This document shows positions 35,947 through 45,201 of a stretch of DNA of 64,000 nucleotides, piece by piece. Positions within the stretch are counted from its first letter, which is position 1; every line of letters begins with the position of its first letter. The stretch comes from Beijerinckiaceae bacterium. GTDB taxonomy: Bacteria; Pseudomonadota; Alphaproteobacteria; Rhizobiales; Beijerinckiaceae. Location: assembly GCA_947475995.1 (NCBI GenBank), contig CANJNI010000009.1, positions 50,702 to 114,701 of the forward strand, given 5' to 3'. The position numbers and the translations under genes are program-made. Under the pieces are notes generated by a model. It had not been told where the DNA came from and did no database searches. It saw only the letters and a program-made list of their open reading frames with translations.

Positions 35947-37743
35947 ATGTCGATTTTGAACCTCTACATCCGGGTTTTGAAGAAGCTCGGCTCTGAAGCC
36001 CCGCTGGCTGCGGTTCTGGTCGTGGCCAATCTTGCGCTCGCGGTGGCGCAATTCGCCGAGCCGGTGCTGTTTGGACGAATTATCGATCTGCTGACCCAGT
36101 CGCAAACGAGCGGGCAGGGGGTGGACTGGGACCGGCTCGTACTGCTGATCGGGGCCTGGGTCGGCTTCGGGCTTTTCACGATTCTCGCTGCGGTGCTGGT
36201 GGCGCTGCATTCGGACCGGCTGTCGCATCGTCGGCGGCTGGTGGTGATGGCCGAATATTTCGAGCATGTGCTGCACCTGCCGATTGGCTTCCATTCCTCG
36301 GTCCATTCGGGCCGGTTGCTGAAGACCATGCTGGACGGCACCTGGGGCATGGCGGGCCTGTGGCTCAACTTCTTCCGCGAGAACTGCGCCTCATTCGTGG
36401 CCCTGTTCATCCTCCTGCCCATGACGCTGTTTCTCAACTGGCGGCTCGGCGGACTGCTGATGATCCTCGTCTTCCTGTTCGGTTTCCTGACGGTTTTCGT
36501 CCTGCGAAAGACCGAAGGGCTGCAAGGCGCGGTCGAGCGCTACAATACTGACCTCGCCGAACGCGCCTCGGATGCGCTCGGCAACGTGCCTGTCATCCAG
36601 AGCTTCACGCGCATCGAGTCCGAAGCGACCGCAATGCGCCAGATCAGCGCCACCCTGCTCAACGCCCAGATGCCGGTGCTCTCCTGGTGGGCCTTGGCGG
36701 CTGTGGCGACGCGGGCTTCGGCCACGCTCACGCTGACCTCCATTTTCATTCTCGGCACCTGGCTGCATCTGCAGGGCCTCGCCACCATCGGCGAGATCGT
36801 CACCTTCATGAGCTTCGCCACCATGCTGATCGGCAAGCTCGAACAGGCGGTGGGCTTCGCCAACTGGATGTTGATGCTGGTGCCGAAGCTGAAGGAGTTT
36901 TTCGAAGTCACCGACACGACCCCGACGGTCACCGACAAGTCCGACGCGCTCGATCCGGGTCGCCTGACGGGCCGCGTGGCCTTCGACCGCGTGACCTTTT
37001 CTTACGACAGTCGCCGCAATGCGGTGAAGGAAGTGAGCTTCGAGGTAAGGCCGGGCGAAACGGTCGCGCTCGTGGGCGCCACCGGTTCTGGAAAGTCCAC
37101 CACTCTGGGCCTTCTGCATCGCGTGTTCGATCCGAACGAAGGCCGCGTGCTGATTGACGGGGTCGACATCCGCAACATGAAGCTCGTGGCCCTGCGGCGG
37201 AATATCGGCGTCGTGTTTCAGGAGCCGATGCTTTTCGCGCGCTCGATCGAGGAAAACCTGCGCGTCGGCAAGGCCGACGCCACGCAGGAAGAAATCGACG
37301 TCGCAGTGGAGCGCGCGCAGGCGAAGGATTTCATCGCCCGCCAGCCCGATGGACTCGCCACCATTGTCGGCGAACGCGGTCGTTCGCTTTCCGGCGGCGA
37401 ACGCCAGCGCGTGTCGATTGCGCGCGCGCTGCTGAAAGATCCGCCCATCATGATCTTCGACGAAGCCACGAGCGCGCTCGACGCCACCACGGAGCGTCAG
37501 CTGCAGAAGGCGCTCGAAGCCGCCACGCAGGGCCGCACGACATTCGTGATCGCGCACCGCCTCGCCACCATTCGCAACGCTGACCGCATTCTGGTGTTCG
37601 ATCACGGCGAGGTGGTGGAGACCGGGACGTTCGAGGAACTCGTGGCGCTCGACGGCAAGTTCGCCGCGCTGGCGCGGGCTCAGTTCATGGCCGACAGCCG
37701 CCCGGACCAGCCGAAGGTCGTTCTGGACGACCAGTCAGGCTAG
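35947..37743 (+). CDS. Beta-(1,2)-glucan-type ABC exporter (NdvA/ChvA-like)
   Basis: 598 residues, the length of NdvA/ChvA. A six-helix exporter membrane domain (about 20-330) is followed by an ATPase domain: Walker A GATGSGKST, Q-loop VFQEPMLFARSIEENL, signature [16 protein letters not shown], Walker B IMIFDEATSALD and switch His (IAHRLATI). The start LNLYIRVLKKLGSEAPLAAV is the same type as glucan exporters. It probably exports cyclic beta-glucan to the periplasm, with a cyclic glucan synthase encoded elsewhere. The ATG at 35947 is chosen over a non-family extension from 35881. Function is by similarity; an MsbA-like role is the alternative. Confidence 0.82.
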   Translation: MSILNLYIRVLKKLGSEAPLAAVLVVANLALAVAQFAEPVLFGRIIDLLTQSQTSGQGVDWDRLVLLIGAWVGFGLFTILAAVLVALHSDRLSHRRRLVVMAEYFEHVLHLPIGFHSSVHSGRLLKTMLDGTWGMAGLWLNFFRENCASFVALFILLPMTLFLNWRLGGLLMILVFLFGFLTVFVLRKTEGLQGAVERYNTDLAERASDALGNVPVIQSFTRIESEATAMRQISATLLNAQMPVLSWWALAAVATRASATLTLTSIFILGTWLHLQGLATIGEIVTFMSFATMLIGKLEQAVGFANWMLMLVPKLKEFFEVTDTTPTVTDKSDALDPGRLTGRVAFDRVTFSYDSRRNAVKEVSFEVRPGETVALVGATGSGKSTTLGLLHRVFDPNEGRVLIDGVDIRNMKLVALRRNIGVVFQEPMLFARSIEENLRVGKADATQEEIDVAVERAQAKDFIARQPDGLATIVGERGRSLSGGERQRVSIARALLKDPPIMIFDEATSALDATTERQLQKALEAATQGRTTFVIAHRLATIRNADRILVFDHGEVVETGTFEELVALDGKFAALARAQFMADSRPDQPKVVLDDQSG

Positions 37744-38035
37744 AATCCTTTCGATCCTTTAACCCGGACGCCCCGCAAAGCTTCATTGAAGTTTAAGAGG
37801 CGCGCGGGGTCCGTTTGCAGACAGATTGAACGAACGAAAGCAGTTTCGTACGCCGCTGTTGAGGCTTTGCGCGGGCCCTGTCGCATTCGACTCAACATCG
37901 CATCAAATTCGCCTGCCCGCGATGACTGCGGGTCAACCGTTCTTTCGTGAATAAATTGACCCTTCCGACCCCGTCTCGCTACTCGAATGCGTCAACCACG
38001 CTTTAACCGTGGTGCAATGATGGGCAGGGGGTCCA

Positions 38036-39382
38036 ATGTCACTGCGCAGAAATCTTAACTTTTGCCGCGACGTCAGCGGCAGCGTGGCGGCCACTTTCAG
38101 CCTTTCCTTCGTTCCTTTGCTGATGCTGGTCGGATCTGCCGTCGATTACTCCCGGCTCATCGCCTATCAGGCGAAGGTGCAGGGAGCGGCGGACCAGGCC
38201 GCCATCGGCTCCGCGCACCTGTCCGGCGTCGAAGCCGTCACGCGCGCCGCCGGGATTGTCGAGGCTGTCCTGGGCACGACGGAGCTGACCTATTCGACGC
38301 AGGCCAGCACGGACCCCGTCACCGGCATCGTCACCGTCAATGTGGCTGCATCCATGCCGACCTCGATCATGTCGAGCGTGGTGCCTTCGCTCGATATTAG
38401 CCGCGTCGCAAGGGCGCGAGCCGCAACGTCATCCACCCCGGGCGCTGATGCAGTGCTGGACGATTCCTGCATCTTCTCGCTCGGCGAGGCGCTCACCATC
38501 AGCACGGATACGATGACCTTCAACGGGTCGCCGAGCGTCAACCTGCGCGGCTGCAGCCTGCGCTCCAACAAGAGCATGAAGTGCAACGGCTCGTCGACCT
38601 ATGCGACGAGCTGGGCCGTCGGCGACATCGTCGGCTGTTCCGATCCGCATCCGCGCCAGCCCTACGTGGCTGACATCTACCGCTCGATATCGTCCAACAT
38701 TTCGTTCCTGTGCGGCGCCAATCAGAGCGGCGTGACATGGACTGCCAGCACCTCCGGGGCGTTGCCGTCGAGCCAGAACGCCATCATCGTGCAGCGCGCC
38801 GGTTACGCCGAGGCGCACATCTGCGGAAACCTGCGACTCGTCGGCACGACGAACAGCTCTCTGACCGGCGCTGCGCCGACCAGCGACACGGTCGTCATCG
38901 TTGAAAACGGCGGGATCGATATCGATGGCGATTCCGATGTACGCGCGAACCGAATGACCTTCGTGCTGGCCAGCAAGGGTTACGAGGACGACAACAAGCC
39001 CATCGTTCGCTGGCCCAAGGGCAATGGCGCCAATGCCGGATCATGGGCGGTGTCCGCCTCCATCGATCCCTCCAATCCGTGGAAGGGCCATGCGGTATAC
39101 CAGAACCCGTCGCTTGATTCCGGCGCGGATACCTACTGGCGCTCGGGAACGACCTTCACGTTCGACGGCGTCCTGTACCTTCCCAACGCGCAGTTCACCG
39201 TCTCCGGACAGGTGATGGCTGGCCCCGGGAACTGCTCGAAGATCGTCGTCGGCGAATTCACCCTCAACGGTGCTGTGAAGCTCGTTCAGTCTGCAGCTGG
39301 TTGCGCCAACATGCAGGTCACGCAATATTTCCAGATCGCCGTTCCGACCGTCACCGGGACCACAGCCTGGCTGGCCCAGTGA
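38036..39382 (+). CDS. TadE/TadG-like pilus-assembly protein
   Basis: 448 residues. A short basic N-terminus and a pilin-like hydrophobic helix (GSVAATFSLSFVPLLMLVGSAVDYSR) are followed by the TadG-typical YQAKVQGAADQAAIGSA region. The long C-terminal part is Ser/Thr/Asn-rich, beta-type and extracytoplasmic, with paired cysteines but no obvious von Willebrand domain. TadG-like proteins anchor or assemble Flp pili. No other tad genes are near, so it may be a stand-alone surface protein. A gap of 292 bases without other genes lies upstream. Confidence 0.78.
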   Translation: MSLRRNLNFCRDVSGSVAATFSLSFVPLLMLVGSAVDYSRLIAYQAKVQGAADQAAIGSAHLSGVEAVTRAAGIVEAVLGTTELTYSTQASTDPVTGIVTVNVAASMPTSIMSSVVPSLDISRVARARAATSSTPGADAVLDDSCIFSLGEALTISTDTMTFNGSPSVNLRGCSLRSNKSMKCNGSSTYATSWAVGDIVGCSDPHPRQPYVADIYRSISSNISFLCGANQSGVTWTASTSGALPSSQNAIIVQRAGYAEAHICGNLRLVGTTNSSLTGAAPTSDTVVIVENGGIDIDGDSDVRANRMTFVLASKGYEDDNKPIVRWPKGNGANAGSWAVSASIDPSNPWKGHAVYQNPSLDSGADTYWRSGTTFTFDGVLYLPNAQFTVSGQVMAGPGNCSKIVVGEFTLNGAVKLVQSAAGCANMQVTQYFQIAVPTVTGTTAWLAQ

Positions 39383-39387
39383 CCGTG

Positions 39388-39415
39388 AGCGGGCGTCGTG
39401 GAGCCGACGCCCGCT
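39388..39415. terminator. Bidirectional hairpin between convergent genes
   Basis: AGCGGGCGTCG (39388-39398) pairs perfectly with CGACGCCCGCT (39405-39415) around TGGAGC, only five bases after the TadG-like stop and touching the stop codon of the convergent gene. Confidence 0.75.
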
Positions 39416-40479
39416 TACTTCCCTGCATTGAAATTCGCGAACATCTCCAGCACCCGCTTCACCACGGCGGGCGAAGTCTCCGCCAGCCGATGCGCAGCCT
39501 TCTCGACGTCCTCGCCACGCGCAGGACCATCCACCGGCGCCTGGATGCGCGCCGCATCCGCCAGAAAAGCCTCATCCTTCACGGTAGCGTCAAAAGCGCG
39601 GCGCAGAACCGTGAGGCGCGCGGCCGGAACCTGCGGGGGCGCATAATAGGGCCGGCTGTATTCCTGCCGCGACAGCAGCAATTCGAGCGCCTGCCGGTCC
39701 GACTCGTTCTTCGCAAGATCGATGAACATGGGAACGTCCGGCATCTCGGGATGGCGCGAGAGTCCGAATTGCGTCAGAAGCGTCACCTTCTTTTCGGCGA
39801 TCCATTCGGGTGCGTCGGACTTCAGCGAACTCCAGCCATTGCCGAAGGTGCCGTGCAGTTCGCCGCGCTCCATGGCGAGTTTCACGTCGCTGGAATTGGC
39901 GTAGCCGGTGATGATCTTCAGCTTCAGGCCGAACAGCGCCTTCGCCGCAATGGCGTAGTCAATCGACGCAGAGCCGACCGAGTTGCCGCCGAAGATGCCT
40001 TCCTTGGTCTTCAGGTCTTCCAGCGACTGCACCGGCGCGGTGTGCCACACATATGCGACGAACGGATCGCGCGTGATGTTGCCGAGCCACGACAGGCTTT
40101 TGAGATCGAACTTTGCGTTTTCGGGCGACAGAAGCGGGGCCGTCATGGTGCTGCCGTGCGCGGCCGCGATGGCGGTGCCGTCGCGCGGCGCGACATTCGC
40201 CATGTAATTCGCCGCCACAAGCCCTGCCGCGCCGCCCATGTTCTGGACGACAAGCGTGGGCTGGCCGGGGATGTGCTTGCTCATGTGCCGCGCAATAAGA
40301 CGCGAAAAGCCGTCGTAAAGGCCGCCCGTCGGGGTGGGGACGATCACCCGCACATTCTTGCCCTTGTAGAACTCGGCTTCCGCATCCTGCGCGAACGCGC
40401 CGGAGATTCCGGTCAGCAAGGCTGTCCCGACAGCCAGCATCTGAATCGAGCGACGCAATATGTGATCCTGTCCGGCCAT
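39415..40479 (-). CDS. Bug-family (tripartite tricarboxylate) substrate-binding protein
   Basis: 354 residues from the ATG at 40479, with GGGGA upstream. Signal peptide cleaved near ISGAFAQ. The mature fold follows Bug/TctC: KNVRVIVPTPTGGLYDGFSRLIARHM, VVQNMGGAAGLVAANYMA, then the ligand-loop FGGNSVGSASIDY. Such proteins capture carboxylates or aromatic acids. No TctA/TctB membrane partners are in the window. It sits head-to-head with an alpha/beta-hydrolase-fold gene, so the pair may serve one catabolic route. Confidence 0.82.
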   Translation of the reverse strand: MAGQDHILRRSIQMLAVGTALLTGISGAFAQDAEAEFYKGKNVRVIVPTPTGGLYDGFSRLIARHMSKHIPGQPTLVVQNMGGAAGLVAANYMANVAPRDGTAIAAAHGSTMTAPLLSPENAKFDLKSLSWLGNITRDPFVAYVWHTAPVQSLEDLKTKEGIFGGNSVGSASIDYAIAAKALFGLKLKIITGYANSSDVKLAMERGELHGTFGNGWSSLKSDAPEWIAEKKVTLLTQFGLSRHPEMPDVPMFIDLAKNESDRQALELLLSRQEYSRPYYAPPQVPAARLTVLRRAFDATVKDEAFLADAARIQAPVDGPARGEDVEKAAHRLAETSPAVVKRVLEMFANFNAGK

Positions 40480-40596
40480 GGCGTTTCCCCATTGATTGAT
40501 TGCGTGCACTTTCCCATGCTGCGCGGCCTCTCACAAGGGCCGTGGCGAAACGCGCAACTCCATGCGATGCTGCCGCGAACAAGATGCAGGACAGAC

Positions 40597-41478
40597 ATGA
40601 ATCCGCGCCCCGATCTCCCTGATCCCCTCAAGCCTGCGCCCTATCCGGACCAGCCGCCGATGCGTCAGCATCTGGTCGCCACAGCACGCACGCGCCTTTG
40701 GTGCGCCGATACGGGCGGGCAGGGCGATGCGGTCATTTTCCTTCATCCCGCCGCATCGGGCGATCCGCGTCTCTGGGGCTACCAGATTCCGGCGCTGGTC
40801 GAAGCGGGTTACCGGGTCATCTGCTACGCGCGGCGCGGCTACTTCAAGTCCGACGCAGCCGACCCGGCGGACCCGGGTTGTGCGGCGGACGATCTGCGCG
40901 ATCTCATCGATGCGTTGCAACTGGGACAGGTGCATCTGGTGAGTTCCGGCGGCGGCGGCAGCATCGCCGCCGACCACGCCCTGTCCAATCCGCAGCAGGT
41001 CCTGTCGCTGACGGTATCCAGCAATTACGCGGGCATCCGCAAAGGTCCCATCCGGGATGCAGCCGAACGCGCCCGCCCGCCGCAATGGAACGCCCTGCCA
41101 CGGTGGTTCCGGGAGTTTTCAACGTCCTATGTGGTGGCCAACCCGAAGGGCGTTGAAGACTGGATCGCGCTTCAGGAAGAAAGCACGAAGCACAAGGGCG
41201 TTCAGCAGACGATGGCGAACCGCATTGACGGCGAGACGCTGGAACGGATCGGGCGTCCCGTCCTGCTGCTCACCGGCGACGCGGATTCTTCCACGCCTCC
41301 TTCGCTGATGCGCATGGTGGCCAAGCACATTCCGCAGGCGGAACTCGTGATCGTTCCAGAAGCCGGTCATTCCCCCTATTGGGAAACGCCCGATGTTTTC
41401 AATCGGGCGCTGCTCGGCTTTCTTGCGCGTAATCGGGTCAGTGCCGACCCGAGCAACCGGGTCAGTGCCGACCGATAA
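40597..41478 (+). CDS. Alpha/beta-hydrolase-fold protein lacking the nucleophile serine
   Basis: 293 residues, ATG with AGGA upstream. The fold is clear: FLHPAASGDPRLW oxyanion region, YRVICYARRGYFKSD, HLVSSGGGGSIAADHAL at the nucleophile elbow, LLTGDADSSTPP with the acid, and PEAGHSPYWE with the histidine. Aligned on the usual HLVGHSMGG, the nucleophile position (residue 118) is Gly. It is therefore either not a classical hydrolase or uses another mechanism. The C-terminus ends in a duplicated octapeptide (NRVSADPS, NRVSADR). It is convergent with a paralogue and overlaps it by 17 bases. Confidence 0.8.
   Translation: MNPRPDLPDPLKPAPYPDQPPMRQHLVATARTRLWCADTGGQGDAVIFLHPAASGDPRLWGYQIPALVEAGYRVICYARRGYFKSDAADPADPGCAADDLRDLIDALQLGQVHLVSSGGGGSIAADHALSNPQQVLSLTVSSNYAGIRKGPIRDAAERARPPQWNALPRWFREFSTSYVVANPKGVEDWIALQEESTKHKGVQQTMANRIDGETLERIGRPVLLLTGDADSSTPPSLMRMVAKHIPQAELVIVPEAGHSPYWETPDVFNRALLGFLARNRVSADPSNRVSADR
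41434..41477. repeat. 24-bp tandem duplication at the convergent 3' ends
   Basis: CGGGTCAGTGCCGACC occurs at 41434 and again at 41458, a 24-base (eight-codon) period. The second copy contains the stop of the minus-strand paralogue; the first adds one octapeptide to the plus-strand protein. Confidence 0.75.
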
Positions 41479-42319
41479 AGTCGAGCACTGCGGCGTTGAA
41501 CAGGTCCGGCCGCTCCCAATAGGCCGAATGGCCGCATTCCGGCAGAACGCAGATCTCGCTGCCTGGAATGCGCGCCGCCATGAGACGCAGCGTGGCGGGG
41601 GGCGTCGACGTGTCCGCGTCGCCGGTCATCAGAAGCGTCGGCGGCTTGAATCCCGCCAGCATGGCCTCGGTCGCGATATGCGCGGTCTTCTGGCGATGGC
41701 CGTCGGGCGCCGCCCCCTGATGCTCAAGATCGATCCAGAGCTTGGTGCCCTCCGGATTGGCCGCCCTGTAAGACGGACCCAGTTCACGGAACCACCAGGG
41801 CCACTCGTCCCATCCCTCGGGCCGGATGCGCGCGGCCGTCTCGGCGATGATTCCGTCGCTCACTCCGAACGAGTTGCTCGCCACTACGATGCTGCGCACG
41901 CGATCGGGATGCGAGAAACCGAAATCGGTGCCGACGCGTCCGCCTGCCGCGCAGCACACCAGGTGAAAGGCCCCGAGCCCGAGGTGGTTCGCCAGCTTGA
42001 GAAGATCATGGGAGGCTATGCCGGGATTCTGCAGGTCGACCGGTGAGGAGCCGTGGCATCCGCGCCGCGACCATGTAATCACCCGATAGCCCGCCGCATG
42101 CAGGGCAGGGCGCTGGTAGAGCCAGACGAGACCGCTGCCCGATGCGGGGTGAACCATCACGACCGGAACGCCAGCCCCGCCCGTGTCGGTGTACCAGATC
42201 TTCGCATCGCCGATGTCCGCGATACTTTCAGTGAAGGCCGGTTGCGGCGGAACCGGGATCGGAATCATCGGATCGGGCGCCTGATCGGCCCGCACGGGCA
42301 GTATGGTTTGCTGTTTCAT
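41462..42319 (-). CDS. Alpha/beta-hydrolase-fold protein lacking the nucleophile, paralogue
   Basis: 285 residues, AAGGA upstream of the ATG. It matches the neighbour on the other strand along its length: MVHPASGSGLVW, YRVITWSRRGCHGSS, FHLVCCAAGGRVGTDFGF, LLMTGDADTSTPP and PECGHSAYWERPDLFNAAVLDFIG. At the nucleophile elbow the position of Ser is Ala (residue 124), after two cysteines. Acid and histidine are kept. Both members of the inverted pair lack the serine, so the loss is a family trait and not decay. It is directly upstream (minus strand) of nothing else; the MmgE/PrpD gene precedes it by 11 bases. Confidence 0.8.
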   Translation of the reverse strand: MKQQTILPVRADQAPDPMIPIPVPPQPAFTESIADIGDAKIWYTDTGGAGVPVVMVHPASGSGLVWLYQRPALHAAGYRVITWSRRGCHGSSPVDLQNPGIASHDLLKLANHLGLGAFHLVCCAAGGRVGTDFGFSHPDRVRSIVVASNSFGVSDGIIAETAARIRPEGWDEWPWWFRELGPSYRAANPEGTKLWIDLEHQGAAPDGHRQKTAHIATEAMLAGFKPPTLLMTGDADTSTPPATLRLMAARIPGSEICVLPECGHSAYWERPDLFNAAVLDFIGRH

Positions 42320-42330
42320 CCCTGCTTCCT

Positions 42331-43701
42331 TCAGGCGCCGCGCGCCAGTCGCATCAGGCGCGCCAGATCCTCTTTCTGGTCGAGCGCGCCCACTATATCA
42401 ACCATTTCGGCGACCGCAGTCTCCTGCATTCCTGCATGGAGCGCACAGGCGCGGAATTTTGCCTCGATGAAGTCCTGCTCGAATGCGCGCGATCCGCGCG
42501 CACGTGCGCTGATCGTTTCGGCATTGGCCAACCGAACGATGACGATGTTGCCCTCGCCCTCGGTTTTCGGGATCTGCTTCACCTTCCGCGACAGGGCTTG
42601 CACGTGCTGATCGTCAATCGCGCCGCCTGCGATTTGTGAGGGTCCAAATTCGCCGTGGACAAGTGCTGAAGCGATCAGGAAGGGCGCGCAAAAGCCCGCC
42701 TCCTCCTCGTTCTCCGCTGTCTGCCGTGTCAACGAGAAGGTCCTGTAGTCCGCCTCGACCGATATGATCTCGCCCGGATCGAACCGTTTCGTGCGCGCCA
42801 GTTCGATGGCGGCCGAAATGACTCCGTGCGACGGCGTGACCGCCGGATAGCGCTTCACGCCCGGCGGCTTTTCCAGCACGTAGGGCGCGCCGAGTTTTTC
42901 CATCACCGGCGCAGGATCGCGCTCATCCTCGAACGCGATGGCCGACGCGAAGCCGAGTTCGCCTTCGATCATTTCGGGGTCGCCCGTAAAGCCCTGCATG
43001 GCCAGCATCGCGGCTTCGATCCCGCCGCGCGCGCCATTGCCCGAGTGCAGCGCCTTGGTCATCGTTCCCATGTTGCGCCGAAATCCTGCGGAACTAGCTG
43101 TCGCCACGCCCATGGCGCAACGTGTTTCGCTCACGTTGGCGCCGAGCAGCCGGCAGGCTGCCAGGCAAGCCGCAACGGGTGCGATCAGCCCGACATGCCA
43201 CCAGCCCCGATAGGTCGGACCCTGTTGCTGCGCGCGTTTGGCGTCGATCACCTTGGTAAGCCTCGCCGAGGCTTCATAAGCGAGCACAAATGCGCCCAGC
43301 ACATCGGCTCCGCTCAGGCGGCGCTCCTCCGCAATCGCCAGAATGGCGGGCAGGATATGGGTCGGCAGATGGCCGCCGCTATCATAGTCGAGCGCGTTGG
43401 CGAGTGTGCCATTGGCCTGCGCAGCCCAAACCGTATCGACCCGAAGATTCCCCGGACCGAGGACGCTGGCGGTGCGGCGGTGTCCGCCCAGCATCGACGC
43501 ATGACTGCGGATCAATTCTCCGATCCGGTGCCGTGACGCGAGCAGTGAGACCCCGAGTGTGTCGAGGATCAATTGCCGTCCGTGCTCGAGCGCAGTGGCC
43601 GGAATATCCCCGAACGCTGTCTCGACGACGAAGGACGCCAGCTTCTGGGTGAGCGGAAAGGCGTGAATCGGGCTGGTCTGCGTGCCTTCGGCTCCGCTCA
43701 T
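42331..43701 (-). CDS. MmgE/PrpD family protein
   Basis: 456 residues from the ATG at 43701, which has GAGGAA upstream. All-alpha N-terminal domain typical of 2-methylcitrate dehydratase/iminodisuccinate epimerase relatives: ILDTLGVSLLASRH, ANALDYDSGGHLPTHILPAILAIAE, HVGLIAPVAACLAACRLLG, and KRYPAVTPSHGVISAAIEL in the lid. Many such proteins act as cis-aconitate or dicarboxylate dehydratases or isomerases. It is followed 11 bases later by the nucleophile-less hydrolase-fold gene, so they are probably co-transcribed. The frame is open far upstream, but only antisense to another gene. Confidence 0.85.
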   Translation of the reverse strand: MSGAEGTQTSPIHAFPLTQKLASFVVETAFGDIPATALEHGRQLILDTLGVSLLASRHRIGELIRSHASMLGGHRRTASVLGPGNLRVDTVWAAQANGTLANALDYDSGGHLPTHILPAILAIAEERRLSGADVLGAFVLAYEASARLTKVIDAKRAQQQGPTYRGWWHVGLIAPVAACLAACRLLGANVSETRCAMGVATASSAGFRRNMGTMTKALHSGNGARGGIEAAMLAMQGFTGDPEMIEGELGFASAIAFEDERDPAPVMEKLGAPYVLEKPPGVKRYPAVTPSHGVISAAIELARTKRFDPGEIISVEADYRTFSLTRQTAENEEEAGFCAPFLIASALVHGEFGPSQIAGGAIDDQHVQALSRKVKQIPKTEGEGNIVIVRLANAETISARARGSRAFEQDFIEAKFRACALHAGMQETAVAEMVDIVGALDQKEDLARLMRLARGA

Positions 43702-43848
43702 CCGGTTTTCCTCGCCTTCCTGTTGCGGCGAAGATGGCGGAATTCCCCCGCCCGCGCAACAAGACGCCTGCTGGCCGTTGGCCGAAGCCCGGCCATTGGG
43801 TATCATCGGTAAAACCTCGCGGCCTGCCGCCGCATCGGGAGTGAATTG

Positions 43849-45192
43849 ATGAAAATTCTGCGCGCCGCGCTTCTGTCGTTTTCCATTCTGACGCCGGTCA
43901 GTGTGCTGGCGCAGGACGCCTGCAGCAGCGACCTGCGCACATGCCTCATTCGGGAAGCGCTGGGCGTCGCGGAGAAGATCGCCGCCCCGCGCGATCGCAG
44001 CGAAGCGCTCTATGCGGTCGTGGGCGCGCAGGCGGCGTCCGGCGCGGTGGCGGACGCGCTGGCGGCGGCGCGCGGCATACCGGACGAACGTATTCGCCAC
44101 GAGGCGCTTGTGCTTGTGGCCGATGCGCAGGCCAGGGCCGGCGATCTTTCGGCCGCGCAGGCGACAGCCGGCAGCATCCAGGACACGCGCGAGCAATCCG
44201 CTGCCCACGCCGCCATCCAGTCCGTCGCGGTCGCGCTGGCGAACCGGAAGGACATCGCGGGCGCGATGCGGGCCACGGACGCCATCGAGGATTTCACGCG
44301 GCGCTCGGAGGCGCAGGCCGCAGTGGCCATTGCTCAGGCGCAGGGCGGCGACATCGCAGGCGCGTTTGATACGGCGCGCAAGATCAAGAGCGACTTCTGG
44401 CTGCCGGAGGCCCGCAAGAAGGACGTGCATCGCTTCTCGGAAACCGTCGTCGACGATTACTGGTACTATGAAGCCATGATCGCCATCATCGGCCTGCAGG
44501 CGCGCACGGAAGCGGGCGCGGCGCTCGACAGCGCGCGAGAGATCGCCGACATGAGCGCGCGTTCGCGCGCAATGGCTGCTGCTGCAGTGGCGCAGGCCGA
44601 ATCCGGCAATATCGAGGGCGCGATGACGACCGCCAGCGACATCGAGGCGGCCTATGGCGACGTTGGCGCGCTGATTGCCGTCGCGGCTGCTCAGGCGAAG
44701 GCCGGGCAGTTCGGACCCGCGCTTGAGCTGGCCGAAAACATCGAGCGCACTTATGCGGACGTGTCGGCGCTCGCGGCCGTTGCGGGCGCGCAGGTCGAGA
44801 AAGGCGATCTTGCTGCGGGTCTGGCCACCGTCGCCAAGGTGCGCAGCTTCAATGGCGCCATGCGCGCCATGGTGGTTGTTGCGGCGGCCCAGGCGCGCCG
44901 TGGCGATTTCGCCGATGCTGTAAAGACCGCCCTTTCGCTCACCGACGATCGCGCTCGCTCTGATGCGCTCGAACAGATTGCGGTCTTGCAGGCGAAGTCC
45001 GGCGACGTGCGCGCGGCGTTCGAGACGACGCGAAACATGTCGAACCCTTACCGGCGTTCGGAAACGCAGGTCCGCATTGCGGCGGAACGCGCGGCGGTGG
45101 ATTCGAAGGCTGGCGTCGAGGCCGCGCGCGGCATCGAGGACCCGGTGGGGCGCAGCGCCGCCCTGGCGCGCATCGCCCGGGCGTTGCGCTGA
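43849..45192 (+). CDS. Secreted helical-repeat protein of unknown function
   Basis: 447 residues with a signal peptide (LLSFSILTPVSVLAQ). The rest is built from about ten degenerate repeats of roughly 33 residues with the pattern A-AQA--GD--GA---A--I-D---RS-AL--VA, that is, helix-turn-helix units like TPR or Sel1 repeats. Examples are VADAQARAGDLSAAQATAGSI, VAQAESGNIEGAMTTASDI and VAGAQVEKGDLAAGLATVAKV. A non-repeat insert (KSDFWLPEARKKDVHRF) breaks the array in the middle. It should form a periplasmic solenoid that binds other proteins. It is convergent with the NosR-like gene, nine bases apart. Confidence 0.75.
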   Translation: MKILRAALLSFSILTPVSVLAQDACSSDLRTCLIREALGVAEKIAAPRDRSEALYAVVGAQAASGAVADALAAARGIPDERIRHEALVLVADAQARAGDLSAAQATAGSIQDTREQSAAHAAIQSVAVALANRKDIAGAMRATDAIEDFTRRSEAQAAVAIAQAQGGDIAGAFDTARKIKSDFWLPEARKKDVHRFSETVVDDYWYYEAMIAIIGLQARTEAGAALDSAREIADMSARSRAMAAAAVAQAESGNIEGAMTTASDIEAAYGDVGALIAVAAAQAKAGQFGPALELAENIERTYADVSALAAVAGAQVEKGDLAAGLATVAKVRSFNGAMRAMVVVAAAQARRGDFADAVKTALSLTDDRARSDALEQIAVLQAKSGDVRAAFETTRNMSNPYRRSETQVRIAAERAAVDSKAGVEAARGIEDPVGRSAALARIARALR

Positions 45193-45201
45193 TCGCAATC
45201 G

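Noticed and set aside
39301..40596. Upstream extension of the first hydrolase-fold frame
   Set aside because: It overlaps the TadG-like end and is antisense to the Bug-type binding protein; the start with a ribosome site is at 40597.
43702..45198. Upstream extension of the MmgE/PrpD frame
   Set aside because: It runs antisense through the helical-repeat protein gene; the family N-terminus and a ribosome site fix the start at 43701.
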